Below, one piece after another: positions 9,081-20,946 of a stretch of DNA of 64,000 nucleotides. Made by a program: the position numbers and the translations under genes. The number at the start of each line of letters is the position of its first letter. Within the stretch, counting starts at the first letter, position 1. This DNA is from Hyphomicrobiales bacterium (GTDB lineage Bacteria; Pseudomonadota; Alphaproteobacteria; Rhizobiales; Xanthobacteraceae), in NCBI GenBank assembly GCA_017305665.1, contig JAFKKH010000019.1:62001-126000 (forward strand). Direction: 5' to 3'. The notes beneath the pieces are model-generated. The model was given only the letters and a program-made list of their open reading frames with translations, did not search any database and was not told the origin of the DNA.

Positions 9081-9641
9081 TCACTTGATGTCGGAGGCGA
9101 CCTGGACCTTCACCATCTTGTCGGGGTCGGTCACAGTGCCGCTCTGCGAACCAGGAGGTGCCTTCTTCAGCTTGTCCACCACGTCCATGCCGGACACGAC
9201 ATCGCCGACCACGGTGTATTTGCCGTTGAGGAACGATGCATCGGCAAAGCAGATGAAGAATTGCGAGTTCGCCGAATCCGGGCTGGAAGCGCGCGCCATG
9301 CCGACCACACCGCGCTTGAACGGCACGTTGGAGAACTCGGCCTTCAGGTTCGGGTATTTCGATCCGCCGGTGCCGTTGAAGTTCTGGCCATCACCGGTCT
9401 GCGCCATGAAGCCGGCCATGACGCGATGGAACGGAACGTTGTTGTAAAAGCCGTCGCGGGCAAGCTGCTTGATCCGCTCCGCGTGCTTGGGCGCGAGATC
9501 GGTCCGCAGCTTGATGACGACGCGACCCTTCGTGGTGTCGATCACGATCGCATTCTGCTTGTCGAGATTGGGCGGCAGCGGTTGCGCGAGGGCTGGAGCC
9601 ACGCACATCAGTGCGGCGACGAGGCCAAGGATTCTAATCAT
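9081..9641 (-). CDS. ppiA: Periplasmic peptidyl-prolyl cis-trans isomerase (cyclophilin, PpiA type)
   Basis: A 186-residue cyclophilin with an N-terminal signal peptide (MIRILGLVAALMCVAPALA, cleaved before QPLPP). The active site is VPFHRVMAGFMAQTG with GMARASSPDSANSQFFICF and KYTVVGDVVSGMDVVDKL. GGAG lies 5 nt before the ATG. It is part of a minus-strand run coaD-ppiA-TonB-C-like-ppiB-queA-tgt with short gaps. Exported cyclophilins assist folding of periplasmic and outer-membrane proteins. Confidence 0.93.
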   Translation of the reverse strand: MIRILGLVAALMCVAPALAQPLPPNLDKQNAIVIDTTKGRVVIKLRTDLAPKHAERIKQLARDGFYNNVPFHRVMAGFMAQTGDGQNFNGTGGSKYPNLKAEFSNVPFKRGVVGMARASSPDSANSQFFICFADASFLNGKYTVVGDVVSGMDVVDKLKKAPPGSQSGTVTDPDKMVKVQVASDIK

Positions 9642-9673
9642 GGAAACTCCGGATCAGAGAAAGACCGGTTCGT

Positions 9674-10171
9674 TCAACCGGCGAATTTGGTCTTGAGGCT
9701 GGCGGCGACGGTTTGCGGCACGAACGCCGAAACGTCGCCCCCCATTCCGGCGATTTGCCGGACCAGTGTGGCGGTGATCGGGCGAACGCCGGGTGACGCC
9801 GGAACGAAGACCGTGTGCACATCGGGTGCCATGGTTTCGTTCATGCCGGCGATCTGCATTTCATAATCGAGATCGGTGCCGTTGCGCAGACCGCGGATCA
9901 TGATCGTCGCACCGGCCTTCTGCGCGGCGGTGATCGTGAGATCGCTATAGGTCGTGCAATCGAACGCGCAGCCGGCCTTGGCCGCGACCGGCGCGAACAC
10001 CGCACGCACCATGTCAAGACGCTCTTCGGTCGAGAACAACGGCTTCTTGCCGGGGTGAACGCCAATCGCAACGATCAGGCGGTCGCACAGGACGACGGCA
10101 TGTCTGACGACATCGAGATGGCCGTTGGTGACGGGATCGAACGATCCGGGATAGAGCGCGATGCGAGGCAT
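9674..10171 (-). CDS. coaD: Phosphopantetheine adenylyltransferase
   Basis: A 165-residue enzyme that converts 4'-phosphopantetheine and ATP to dephospho-CoA. It starts [19 protein letters not shown], containing the T-x-G-H nucleotidyltransferase motif. Further marks are [19 protein letters not shown] and the ISSTLVR-like end [17 protein letters not shown]. The ATG at 10171 has GAGGGG at 3 nt and fits the family length; a longer frame to 10228 is not needed. It heads the minus-strand run that continues through the cyclophilins to queA-tgt. Confidence 0.95.
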   Translation of the reverse strand: MPRIALYPGSFDPVTNGHLDVVRHAVVLCDRLIVAIGVHPGKKPLFSTEERLDMVRAVFAPVAAKAGCAFDCTTYSDLTITAAQKAGATIMIRGLRNGTDLDYEMQIAGMNETMAPDVHTVFVPASPGVRPITATLVRQIAGMGGDVSAFVPQTVAASLKTKFAG

Positions 10172-10497
10172 AGTCCCCTCTAGCGCGACCGCCTTGAGGC
10201 CGCAAGCGAACCGGGTTCCGCCGTCCACGCCGCAAAGAGCAATATTTATTTTCCGGGGCCCGGCGAACCAAATACGGGTCTTGCGCGTCTTATAGGCACG
10301 ACGCTGAGGCTGCTGAAATCATTGCAGTTTTTGACGTTGTGTTTCGTTCTGCGAGCCGGGGCGAAACAATTCTTCGGCCGATGAAACCACTTTCCGAAGC
10401 TCGCGAAGACATCGTGAAACCGGGGCTGGTTATCAATCAGGCCAACAAGACAGGCCGCAAGGCTCACGAACCAAGGCTCAAACGACAGGGGACCGTC
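10172..10497. other. Intergenic region between divergent coaD and a small secreted protein
   Basis: This 326-bp stretch carries the upstream regions of coaD (minus) and the gene at 10498 (plus). An AT-rich patch (around 10240-10255) and a TTTTTGACG-type element near 10327 may be promoter parts. I see no gene, RNA or repeat in it. Confidence 0.4.
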
Positions 10498-10752
10498 ATG
10501 ATCAAGGCTTTTTCCGCAGTCGTCATTGCAGCGTTCGTTGCAGCCGCCCTTACCGTTCTCCCGGGCTTTGCCCCGCAGGTTTCGGCCAGCACGCCCGCCC
10601 CGCTCGCTAAGGCCGACCGTCTCGATATCCATCCCGTTGGCCGCGATTGCTCGCAGCAGGCCTGGCCCAACTTCGAGGCCTCCTGCCTCCGGACTGCCGG
10701 TTCCAAAATGAAGGTTCGCGAAGCGCGCTTGGTGACCGCCGAGCGCCGCTGA
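10498..10752 (+). CDS. Small secreted hypothetical protein
   Basis: An 84-residue protein with a signal peptide (MIKAFSAVVIAAFVAAALTVLPGFAP, cleavage near VSAS). The mature part is about 54 residues with two Cys (GRDCSQQAWPNFEASCLR) in a Cys-x(11)-Cys spacing and a basic end. AGGGGA precedes the ATG. A strong intrinsic terminator follows. The QQAWPxFxxxCLR pattern recurs in small exported rhizobial proteins, but no function is known to me. Confidence 0.65.
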   Translation: MIKAFSAVVIAAFVAAALTVLPGFAPQVSASTPAPLAKADRLDIHPVGRDCSQQAWPNFEASCLRTAGSKMKVREARLVTAERR

Positions 10753-10783
10753 TCTGACTACGCCTGACTACTACCTCCAAGCC

Positions 10784-10814
10784 AAAGCCGCCCGTATGCC
10801 CACGGGCGGCTTTT
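10784..10814 (+). terminator. Intrinsic terminator between the small secreted gene and gyrA
   Basis: A 12-bp perfect stem (AAAGCCGCCCGT/ACGGGCGGCTTT) with a 6-nt loop is followed by a T-run. It lies between two convergent genes, and the A-run on the other side lets it serve gyrA too. Confidence 0.85.
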
Positions 10815-10842
10815 GCTTTGCGTGCATACGCCACTGACGCGA

Positions 10843-13581
10843 CTAGTCGCCGTTGCCGTTTTCTTCCTCGCTGATGTGCTCGACCGAAACGACATGCTCG
10901 CCTTCGGCGGTGTTGAAAACGCGCACACCCTTGGAGGCACGGCTCGTGATGCGGATGCCTTCAACGGGCACGCGTATCAATTGCCCGCCATCGCTCACCA
11001 GCATGATCTGGTCCGACATCTCGACAGGGAACGCCGCCACGAGATGGCCGATCTCGCCGAGCTTGGTCGGATCGCTGGCGCGGATGCCCTTGCCACCGCG
11101 CCCCGAGACTCTGAACTCGAAAGAGGACGATCGCTTGCCATAGCCCTGGGCGGTAACGGTGAGCACGAATTGCTCGGCGCCGCCCATCTCCGCGTAGCGC
11201 TCCTGCGGTAGCGAAAGATCGGTGTGCGTGGCCTCCTCGGCTTCCGCCGTCGCCTCCTCCGGCTCGATATCCTCGCCGGTCGCAGCGCGGCGGATCGCGC
11301 CCGATTGCTTGAGATAAGCGGCACGCTCGGCCGGCGTCGCCTCGAAGTGATGCAGAATGGACATCGAGATGACGCGGTCGCCCTCAGCCAGCGCGATGCC
11401 CCGCACACCCATCGAGGTACGGCCCGAGAACACGCGCACGTCGGCGACGGGGAATCGGATGCACTGGCCACCGGCGGCGGTCAGCAGCACGTCGTCGCGT
11501 TCGGTGCAGATCTGCACGTCGACAATTGCCTCGCCCTCGCCGAGTTTCATGGCGATGATGCCGGAGCGGCGGACATCGACGAAATCCGACAGCTTGTTGC
11601 GCCGGACCGTGCCGCTCGTCGTTGCGAACATCACGTCGAGCTCGGCCCAAGAGGACTCGTCCTCGGGCAGCGGCATGATGGTGGTGATGCGCTCGCCCTG
11701 CTCCAGCGGCAGGATATTGATCATCGCCTTGCCGCGCGCATTCGGCGCCGCCATCGGCAATCGCCAGACCTTCTCCTTGTAGACCTGGCCGCGCGACGAG
11801 AAGAACAGCACCGGTGTATGCGTGGACGCCACGAACAGCCGGCTGACAAAATCCTCCTCGCGGGTCTGCATGCCGGCGCGACCCTTGCCGCCGCGCTTTT
11901 GCGCCCGATAGGTCGACAGCGGCACGCGCTTGACGTAACCGGCGTGCGACACGGTGACCACCATGTCCTCGCGCTGGATCAGGTCCTCGTCCTCGACCTC
12001 ACCTTCCTGCTCGACAATGACGGTCCGGCGCGGCGTCGCGAATTCCGATTTCACCGAGGCGAGTTCATCCTTGATGATCGCCTGCACGCGGGCGCGCGAC
12101 CGCAAAATGTCCAGATAATCGGCGATCTCGACGGCGAGCTTGTCGAGCTCCTCTGAAATCTCCTCGCGGCCCAGCGCGGTCAGGCGCTGCAGGCGAAGGT
12201 CGAGGATGGCTCTGGCCTGCTCCATCGACAGCCGCGCGGTGCCGTCTTCGTTAAGGCGATGGCGCGGATCGTCGATCAGCGTGATCATCGCCGCGACATC
12301 CTTCGCCGGCCAGTCACGCGACATCAGGGTGTCGCGCGCAGCATTCGGATCGGGAGACGTCCGGATCACACGAATGATCTCGTCGATATTGGCGACCGCG
12401 ATGGCAAGGCCGACCAAAATGTGGGCGCGGTCGCGCGCCTTGTTGAGCAGGAATTTGGTGCGACGGGTGACGACCTGCTCGCGGAACGCGATGAACAGCG
12501 TCAGCAGGTCTTTCAGGTTCATGAGCTGCGGACGGCCCGCATCCAGCGCCACCATGTTGGCGCCGAAATTGGTCTGCAGCGGCGTGAACTTGTAGAGCTG
12601 GTTGAGCACGACTTCGGGCACCGCGTCGCGCTTCAGTTCGACGACCACGCGGAAACCTTCACGGTCGGACTCGTCGCGCAGGTCGGCGATGCCTTCGATC
12701 TTCTTCTCGCGCACCAATTCGGCGATGCGCTCGACCATGCTGGCCTTGTTGACCTGATACGGGATCTCCGTGACCACGATGGCTTCGCGATCCTTGCGGA
12801 TGGTGTCGATCGACACCTTGCCGCGCATCACGATCGAGCCGCGGCCGAGGTGATAGGCCGAGCGGATGCCTTGCCGGCCCAGGATGATGCCGCCGGTCGG
12901 GAAATCCGGTCCGGGAATGATGTTGATGAGGTCGTCGATCCCGAGCGCCGGATTGTCGATCAGCGCCACGCAGGCGTCGATGACCTCGCCGAGATTGTGC
13001 GGCGGGATATTGGTGGCCATGCCGACGGCGATGCCGCCGGCGCCATTAACCAAAAGGTTCGGAAACTTCGCCGGCAGAACCGACGGTTCCTTCTCGCTGT
13101 TGTCGTAGTTCGGCTGGAAATCGACGGTGTCCTTGTCGATATCGTCGAGCAGCGACTGCGCGATCTTGGTGAGGCGGGATTCGGTGTAGCGCATCGCCGC
13201 CGGCATATCGCCGTCGACCGAGCCGAAGTTGCCCTGGCCGTCGATCAGCGGCACGCGCATGGAGAAATCCTGCGCCATGCGCACCAGCGCGTCGTAGACC
13301 GACTGGTCGCCGTGCGGATGATATTTACCGATGACGTCGCCGACCGTGCGCGCCGACTTGCGATACGGCTTGTTCCACTCGAAGCCGTTCTCGTACATGC
13401 CGTAAAGAATGCGGCGATGCACCGGCTTGAGGCCGTCGCGGGCATCCGGCAGCGCGCGTGCCACGATCACGCTCATGGCGTAATCGAGGTAGCTGCGTTT
13501 CATCTCGTCGAGGATGGAAACGGGACGAATATCCGAGGACGCCGGCGGCTCTCCGGGCTTGGTATCTTCAGTGTCGGACAA
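10843..13581 (-). CDS. gyrA: DNA gyrase subunit A
   Basis: A 912-residue DNA-cleaving and wrapping subunit of gyrase, which introduces negative supercoils. Visible are the N-terminal [23 protein letters not shown], the quinolone region [15 protein letters not shown] (89-102), the catalytic tyrosine in AMRYTESRL (Tyr132), and the GyrA box QKRGGKG starting the C-terminal beta-pinwheel. The start is TTG: a stop lies 11 codons upstream with no ATG or GTG between, and the next ATG falls inside the conserved domain. An acidic Glu/Ala-rich insert ([13 protein letters not shown]) sits in the C-terminal domain. Odd: the residue aligned with E. coli Ser83 is Gln93. Confidence 0.97.
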   Translation of the reverse strand: MSDTEDTKPGEPPASSDIRPVSILDEMKRSYLDYAMSVIVARALPDARDGLKPVHRRILYGMYENGFEWNKPYRKSARTVGDVIGKYHPHGDQSVYDALVRMAQDFSMRVPLIDGQGNFGSVDGDMPAAMRYTESRLTKIAQSLLDDIDKDTVDFQPNYDNSEKEPSVLPAKFPNLLVNGAGGIAVGMATNIPPHNLGEVIDACVALIDNPALGIDDLINIIPGPDFPTGGIILGRQGIRSAYHLGRGSIVMRGKVSIDTIRKDREAIVVTEIPYQVNKASMVERIAELVREKKIEGIADLRDESDREGFRVVVELKRDAVPEVVLNQLYKFTPLQTNFGANMVALDAGRPQLMNLKDLLTLFIAFREQVVTRRTKFLLNKARDRAHILVGLAIAVANIDEIIRVIRTSPDPNAARDTLMSRDWPAKDVAAMITLIDDPRHRLNEDGTARLSMEQARAILDLRLQRLTALGREEISEELDKLAVEIADYLDILRSRARVQAIIKDELASVKSEFATPRRTVIVEQEGEVEDEDLIQREDMVVTVSHAGYVKRVPLSTYRAQKRGGKGRAGMQTREEDFVSRLFVASTHTPVLFFSSRGQVYKEKVWRLPMAAPNARGKAMINILPLEQGERITTIMPLPEDESSWAELDVMFATTSGTVRRNKLSDFVDVRRSGIIAMKLGEGEAIVDVQICTERDDVLLTAAGGQCIRFPVADVRVFSGRTSMGVRGIALAEGDRVISMSILHHFEATPAERAAYLKQSGAIRRAATGEDIEPEEATAEAEEATHTDLSLPQERYAEMGGAEQFVLTVTAQGYGKRSSSFEFRVSGRGGKGIRASDPTKLGEIGHLVAAFPVEMSDQIMLVSDGGQLIRVPVEGIRITSRASKGVRVFNTAEGEHVVSVEHISEEENGNGD

Positions 13582-13731
13582 AGGGGGATTCCGGTCGGTT
13601 TCTGTTCGGAATCATATAGCGTATCGGGGGCCTGAAAACCACCTTCGGCAGGGTCTAATGCCGGTTTTTTACCGCCGTTTTTTCAGATACTTATAGGCTG
13701 TCGTGGCGAGCTGGAACGGAGGAGTGGAACC

Positions 13732-14355
13732 GTGCTGCGGGACTATGCGCTGACCACCTTCGTGACCCTCGTTGTCGTGGTCGATCCGATCGGTCTGGCG
13801 CCGACATTTCTGTCGATCACCCAAGGTCTGTCGAAGCGCGCCCGGCGCGAGATCAGTCTTCGCGCCGCGATCATTGGAGCCGTCATCCTGATCGCCACGG
13901 CGCTCGGTGGAACATGGCTGCTGACGCGGCTCGGCATCGGCCTGCCCGCCTTCCGCATCTCTGGCGGCATCCTGCTGTTCGTCGTTGCCTTCGAGATGGT
14001 ACTCGGCGTGCGTCCTGCGCGTGAAGCGCGTCAGGCCGAACAGGCGGTGGAAGAGCATGCCCGCAACATCGCGGCCTTCCCGCTCGCCATTCCCATGATC
14101 GCGGGGCCCGGCGCGATCACGGCAACTTTGCTGCTGGCTGGACGCACCGACGGCGATCTGGCGCTGATGACGGTCCTGATCGCGATCATCGTCGCGGTCG
14201 CCGTCATCTGCGCGTTGACGTTCCTGCTGGCCACGCGGGTCGCCAACCTTCTGGGCATTACCGGCAACGTCGTGCTGTCACGACTGCTCGGCGTATTGCT
14301 CGCCGCTCTCGCGGTGCAGTTCGTGATCGACGGCAGCCGCGCAGCCTTCGGCTAA
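13732..14355 (+). CDS. MarC-family integral membrane protein
   Basis: A 207-residue inner-membrane protein with six hydrophobic segments typical of MarC/UPF0056. Signature segments are VVVVDPIGLAPTFLSITQG in the first helix pair and AFPLAIPMIAGPGAITATLLL after the central loop. The start is GTG at 13732 with an excellent GGAGGAG upstream. The family is named after the mar locus but has no proven transport or resistance function. It is divergent from gyrA. Confidence 0.9.
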   Translation: MLRDYALTTFVTLVVVVDPIGLAPTFLSITQGLSKRARREISLRAAIIGAVILIATALGGTWLLTRLGIGLPAFRISGGILLFVVAFEMVLGVRPAREARQAEQAVEEHARNIAAFPLAIPMIAGPGAITATLLLAGRTDGDLALMTVLIAIIVAVAVICALTFLLATRVANLLGITGNVVLSRLLGVLLAALAVQFVIDGSRAAFG

Positions 14356-14367
14356 AGCGAAACCCGC

Positions 14368-14865
14368 TCAGAACGGAATATCGTCGTCCATGTCGCTGCG
14401 GCGACCCCCGCCGGCTGCGGCCGCCACGCGGCGCGGCGCGCCACCCGACGGGCTTCCCGAGCCGAAATCGCCGCCGGCGTCATCCGATCCGAAATTGCCG
14501 CCGCCACCGCCGCTACGGCCGTCGAGCATGGTCAGCGTCGAGTTGAAATTCTGCAGCACGACTTCGGTCGAATATTTTTCGACGTTGTTCTGGTCGGTCC
14601 ACTTGCGGGTCTGCAACTGCCCTTCGATGTAGACCTTCGCGCCCTTCTTCAGGTACTGCTCGGCGACCCGGCACAGGCCTTCGTTGAAGATCACAACGCG
14701 GTGCCACTCGGTCTTTTCCTTGCGCTCGCCGCTGTTTTTGTCCCGCCACGTATCGGAGGTGGCGATCCGCAGATTGACGATCGGCCGGCCGTCCTGGGTT
14801 CGCTTGACTTCGGGATCGGCGCCGAGATTGCCGACCAGAATGACCTTGTTCACGCTACCTGCCAT
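14368..14865 (-). CDS. ssb: Single-stranded DNA-binding protein
   Basis: A 165-residue SSB with an N-terminal OB fold ([18 protein letters not shown], then [38 protein letters not shown]). A Gly/Ser-rich linker follows, and the conserved acidic tip DDDIPF recruits repair proteins. AAGGG lies just before the ATG. A LexA-type box lies about 165 bp upstream, so SOS induction is likely. In many alphaproteobacteria ssb lies next to uvrA; here a porin-like gene separates the two. Confidence 0.96.
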   Translation of the reverse strand: MAGSVNKVILVGNLGADPEVKRTQDGRPIVNLRIATSDTWRDKNSGERKEKTEWHRVVIFNEGLCRVAEQYLKKGAKVYIEGQLQTRKWTDQNNVEKYSTEVVLQNFNSTLTMLDGRSGGGGGNFGSDDAGGDFGSGSPSGGAPRRVAAAAGGGRRSDMDDDIPF

Positions 14866-15258
14866 TACCCTTCTCCACTATCCGGTCCCGACGTTGCCAA
14901 CACAGATGGACGTCGCCGGTTCAGAACACCGGCATCGAGCCGTCGCGACATCAATTGCGGCGACCCTACACGTCCCACAGACGGCCGAGACCATCATCGC
15001 CGGGTTATCCACCGGTCGAATATATAATGTTCGATATTTGTTCTCAATAGGCTGACAAGAAACGACCACCAACCGGAGGCGACTCGGAAAGGCCCCATTG
15101 GGCTCTCGAAAACCATAGCCAAATCATTAACTTCCCATAGGAGACTTTGGCCGAATGTGTGGCTTTTAGGAGACGGAATTTTGCTGCACCGGAGCGTAAG
15201 ATGACCGCCGATTGAGGTTTCTCGCCTGCGCTCGTGCGAGAAAATCTGGGGAATTGCC
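14866..15258. other. Intergenic region between divergent ssb and the outer-membrane protein gene
   Basis: This 393-bp region holds a LexA-type box (15029-15043) and an AT-rich block around 15015-15060 that is the likely promoter zone. It also holds the upstream part of the porin-like gene. No open frame or RNA gene in it looks real. Confidence 0.55.
15029..15043. promoter_or_regulatory. LexA (SOS) box upstream of ssb
   Basis: The site reads GTTC-GATATTT-GTTC, an exact match to the alphaproteobacterial LexA operator GTTC-N7-GTTC. It is embedded in AT-rich DNA (TATATAAT just before it). It lies 164-178 bp upstream of the ssb ATG and 216 bp upstream of the porin-like gene. Confidence 0.75.
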
Positions 15259-16029
15259 ATGAACAAGTTTTTGATCAGTGCCGTCGGCGCTCTTGTCATC
15301 GGCCTTGGTATTGCTCCCGCTTCAGCGGCGGATCTCGCGGCTCGGCCTTACACCAAGGCGCCTCCGATGGTTGCCGCCATCTATGACTGGTCCGGCTTCT
15401 ATATCGGCGCCAACGGCGGCTGGGGATCGAGCCGGAATTGCTGGGATTTCACGACGCCTGGCGGTGCTTTCGTGGCGAATGAAGGCTGCCACGATGCGGA
15501 CGGCGGCACCATCGGCGGCCAGATCGGCTATCGCTGGCAGGCCAACAGCTGGGTGTTCGGCCTTGAAGCTCAGGGCAACTGGGCCGACCTGAGCGGCCGC
15601 AACGTCAGCCTCTTCAATGGCGCGTTCACCAACGATACCCGCACCGATGCGTTCGGCCTGTTCACCGGCCAGCTCGGTTACGCCTGGGACGCGACGCTGC
15701 TCTACGTGAAGGGCGGTGCGGCGGTGGCCTCCAACCGTTACCGGAGCTTCGATATCGCCAGTGGCCTGCAGGCCACCGACAATGTCAACGACACCCGGTG
15801 GGGCGCCGTGGTCGGCGTCGGCCTCGAATATGCCTTCGCGCCGAACTGGTCGCTGGGCTTCGAATACGATCACCTGTTCATGGGCGACAAAAACCGCACC
15901 TTCCTCAACAATGGTGTCGCGGGTGCCCCGGGCACGCTGTTCGGAACCGACCGCATCCGGCAGGACGTGGACCTCGCCACGGCACGCATCAACTATCGTT
16001 GGGGCGGCCCGGCGGTTGCGAAGTACTGA
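15259..16029 (+). CDS. Outer-membrane beta-barrel protein (Omp25/Omp31-like)
   Basis: A 256-residue outer-membrane protein with a signal peptide (MNKFLISAVGALVIGLGIAPASA, cleaved before ADLAAR). The mature start PYTKAPPMVAAIYDWSGFYIGANGGWG is the hallmark of rhizobial Omp25/31-type small barrels. Alternating amphipathic strands run to the C terminus (LATARINYRWGGPAVAKY), with WGAVVGVGLEYAFAPNWSLGFEYDHL just before it. Such abundant barrels stabilise the outer membrane. The gene sits alone, with an intrinsic terminator behind it, between ssb and uvrA. Confidence 0.9.
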   Translation: MNKFLISAVGALVIGLGIAPASAADLAARPYTKAPPMVAAIYDWSGFYIGANGGWGSSRNCWDFTTPGGAFVANEGCHDADGGTIGGQIGYRWQANSWVFGLEAQGNWADLSGRNVSLFNGAFTNDTRTDAFGLFTGQLGYAWDATLLYVKGGAAVASNRYRSFDIASGLQATDNVNDTRWGAVVGVGLEYAFAPNWSLGFEYDHLFMGDKNRTFLNNGVAGAPGTLFGTDRIRQDVDLATARINYRWGGPAVAKY

Positions 16030-16058
16030 TCGCCTCCGAACTTCTTTCCACGATGACA

Positions 16059-16085
16059 AAAGGCCGGCATTTCGCCGGCCTTTGT
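16059..16085 (+). terminator. Intrinsic terminator after the outer-membrane protein gene
   Basis: Perfect 10-bp stem AAAGGCCGGC/GCCGGCCTTT with a 5-nt loop, ending in TTTGTGTTTG, 30 bp after the stop codon. Confidence 0.85.
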
Positions 16086-16215
16086 GTTTGCCTTCGGCGG
16101 ACGTCGGTGATCCGCTTCAGCCTTGCTGCCACAAACTGGCAGCCGCTGCGATTATCCCCGCTCCGCTGCGACGAAATCGGTGATGATCGTCATCGGCCTC
16201 TGGAAATCCGCCATC

Positions 16216-16230
16216 GTTCTATCTATGTTC
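16216..16230. promoter_or_regulatory. LexA (SOS) box upstream of uvrA
   Basis: The site reads GTTC-TATCTAT-GTTC, an exact GTTC-N7-GTTC operator, 89 bp before the preferred uvrA start. uvrA is a classical SOS gene, which supports this being functional. Confidence 0.85.
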
Positions 16231-16318
16231 CACGGATAGCCAACACATGGCGCGAAGCCGGACTTCGGTGTCGCGCGCCCAAACGCGGCGCGGCGTTTCG
16301 CGTCCGGAAAAGCCTGTC

Positions 16319-19294
<2,976 letters not shown>

Positions 19295-19367
19295 GCGAGC
19301 CTTTCCCGCTCACAAGCGCATCCTCGCGTTTCACAGTCATAATTTCCTTTTGGATCGCTGAAGGTCT

Positions 19368-20150
19368 ATGCCGACCACGACCGTAAAAGTTTTTCATATC
19401 GGGATGCCTAAGGAGAAACTGCAGGCAATGCCTAGCGAGGAGCGAGGCTATCTGCTTTCGCTTGGTTACGCTGTCAATCAAGTGCAGCTACTTCAAAAGC
19501 TTGTCGTACTGTCTCTCGCTCATGAACCGACCTCGCCAACAGAGCAGCGCTTGGGCGCCGCGCAATCTCAGATGATTATTCGTTTTCTAGTTGGCATGTT
19601 GCATGAGGCTCGGGACTTAATCCGATCTGTGGAAGCGAGCCCAGTTGGGCGCGACTATACCACGCGAATGGACCAAGGTGGGCGCGACGCCTTCACGAAT
19701 TTGGAAAATGTTTTCGCTGAATCTAGCCTGCTGACACTCATCCGCAATAACTTCTCGTTTCATCCGCCGAACAACAAGGTTCTAAACAAGGCGTTTGCTG
19801 ACGCCGCCGATGATCCCGCTTCGGATGAGCTTTGGAGTCTCTACTTCTCGCAGCACGGGTTCAATTCGTTGTTTCTTGTTTCTGACCTCATGGTCATCCA
19901 CGGGATTAAACGGTTTACGAAGAAGCAAGACATGCAGGAAGTTCAGAGAGTCCTGATGAAAAACGTCGTTGATGCGGCCAACAACGTTTTCGAGTACACG
20001 ATGTCGTTCTTCGCAGCGGCGTGGATCAAGCACTTCGGCATCACCTTCGAGGCGAAAGAGGTTGTTGAGGTTGTTATTCCATCAGGCGTTTGTGGTATTT
20101 CGATACCATTCTTCGTGGACATGACTGTCACGGAACGGTCAAGGTCCTAA
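19368..20150 (+). CDS. Hypothetical protein with HEPN-like motif; first gene of a three-gene island
   Basis: A 260-residue, mostly alpha-helical protein with no signal peptide or membrane segment. I do not recognise a family. At residues 126-132 it reads R-N-N-F-S-F-H, fitting the R-x(4-6)-H signature of HEPN ribonucleases with the typical Asn after Arg, within a helical context (LLTLIRNN). The central region has helices such as QVQLLQKLVVLSLAHE and RFLVGMLHEARDLIR. G+C is visibly lower than in flanking housekeeping genes. AAGG sits 4 nt before the ATG. It lies 73 bp after uvrA in the same orientation and 178 bp before the next island gene. HEPN assignment is inference from one motif. Confidence 0.65.
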   Translation: MPTTTVKVFHIGMPKEKLQAMPSEERGYLLSLGYAVNQVQLLQKLVVLSLAHEPTSPTEQRLGAAQSQMIIRFLVGMLHEARDLIRSVEASPVGRDYTTRMDQGGRDAFTNLENVFAESSLLTLIRNNFSFHPPNNKVLNKAFADAADDPASDELWSLYFSQHGFNSLFLVSDLMVIHGIKRFTKKQDMQEVQRVLMKNVVDAANNVFEYTMSFFAAAWIKHFGITFEAKEVVEVVIPSGVCGISIPFFVDMTVTERSRS

Positions 20151-20328
20151 ATTGGGGGTTTTACCGGGTCGAGGAGCGAGCGCAGATATTTTTCCGATTT
20201 GGAGGTTAATTACATCCCTTTACAAAGAACAAATCGAAAACTTTTGCTTGTTTGGAACCTGCAACCCATAGATACAGAGGTGGTCCACCACAACGCCTGA
20301 TTCGTCTCTATTGTCTGGAGCCAGTGTA

Positions 20329-20946
20329 ATGGCAAAAAGCTCTGTTGGTACCAAGGCCCCCTCTCGCATCCGTTTCGTTATGGTCGAAGCCGAGTTGGGG
20401 GATGGAGATATCGGTCAGATCACTCAAGCGATCCAGAACGCTCTTCGCCCGCCGCAACCAGTGGCGACGAAGCGGATCACCGCGCCGCTTGGAAACGGCA
20501 ACGGCGAACAGCACGTCGAGATTGAACCGTTCGACGAAGAAGAGGACGTCGAGACTGTCGATGTCGCCCCCAATCCACCGCGTCAGCGTGCTCCTCGCAA
20601 AGCCCCTAAAGCGCCTGATGTCGTAGATATCGACATGAACGCCGAGGTCTCACTTGCGGCGTTTGCTGCGGGCAAGGATGCCGGAAGCCAGCATAAAAAG
20701 TACATGATCGCGGCGGCTTGGCTGAAAGAGTGCCGTGGGATTAGTGCCGTCGGCGCCGGGCATATCTATACTTGTTTCCGATCTATGAATTGGTCAGCCA
20801 ACATTCCGGATTTTTGGCAACCTCTCCGCGACCTCAAAGCGAAGAAGTATTTCGTCAAAAACGATGCTGGCGACTACGAGATCAATCATCTCGGCTTAGA
20901 TTACGTGAAAAAGAAGTTGGGCGGCGGCCGCGATGGAGCTGAATGA
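20329..20946 (+). CDS. Hypothetical protein with C-terminal winged-helix-like region; second gene of the island
   Basis: A 205-residue protein in three parts. The N-terminal ~50 residues start basic, then read RIRFVMVEAELGDGDIGQ and ITQAIQNALRPPQ. A disordered acidic/proline linker (residues 55-105) follows. The C-terminal ~80 residues have a winged-helix look: YMIAAAWLKECRGISAVGAGH, FWQPLRDLKAKKYFVKN, then YEINHLGLDYVKKK, where the last part resembles a wing and a 'xxLGxxxVxxK' helix. GGAG lies 8 nt before the ATG at 20329. The gene overlaps the next by 14 bp, so the two are very likely coexpressed. No family name is recognised. A DNA-binding or scaffold role is possible. Confidence 0.65.
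   Translation: MAKSSVGTKAPSRIRFVMVEAELGDGDIGQITQAIQNALRPPQPVATKRITAPLGNGNGEQHVEIEPFDEEEDVETVDVAPNPPRQRAPRKAPKAPDVVDIDMNAEVSLAAFAAGKDAGSQHKKYMIAAAWLKECRGISAVGAGHIYTCFRSMNWSANIPDFWQPLRDLKAKKYFVKNDAGDYEINHLGLDYVKKKLGGGRDGAE

Noticed and set aside
16247-16318. Longer uvrA start
   Set aside because: Adds 24 residues not seen in UvrA and would place the start only 17 bp from the LexA box; the ATG at 16319 fits the family.
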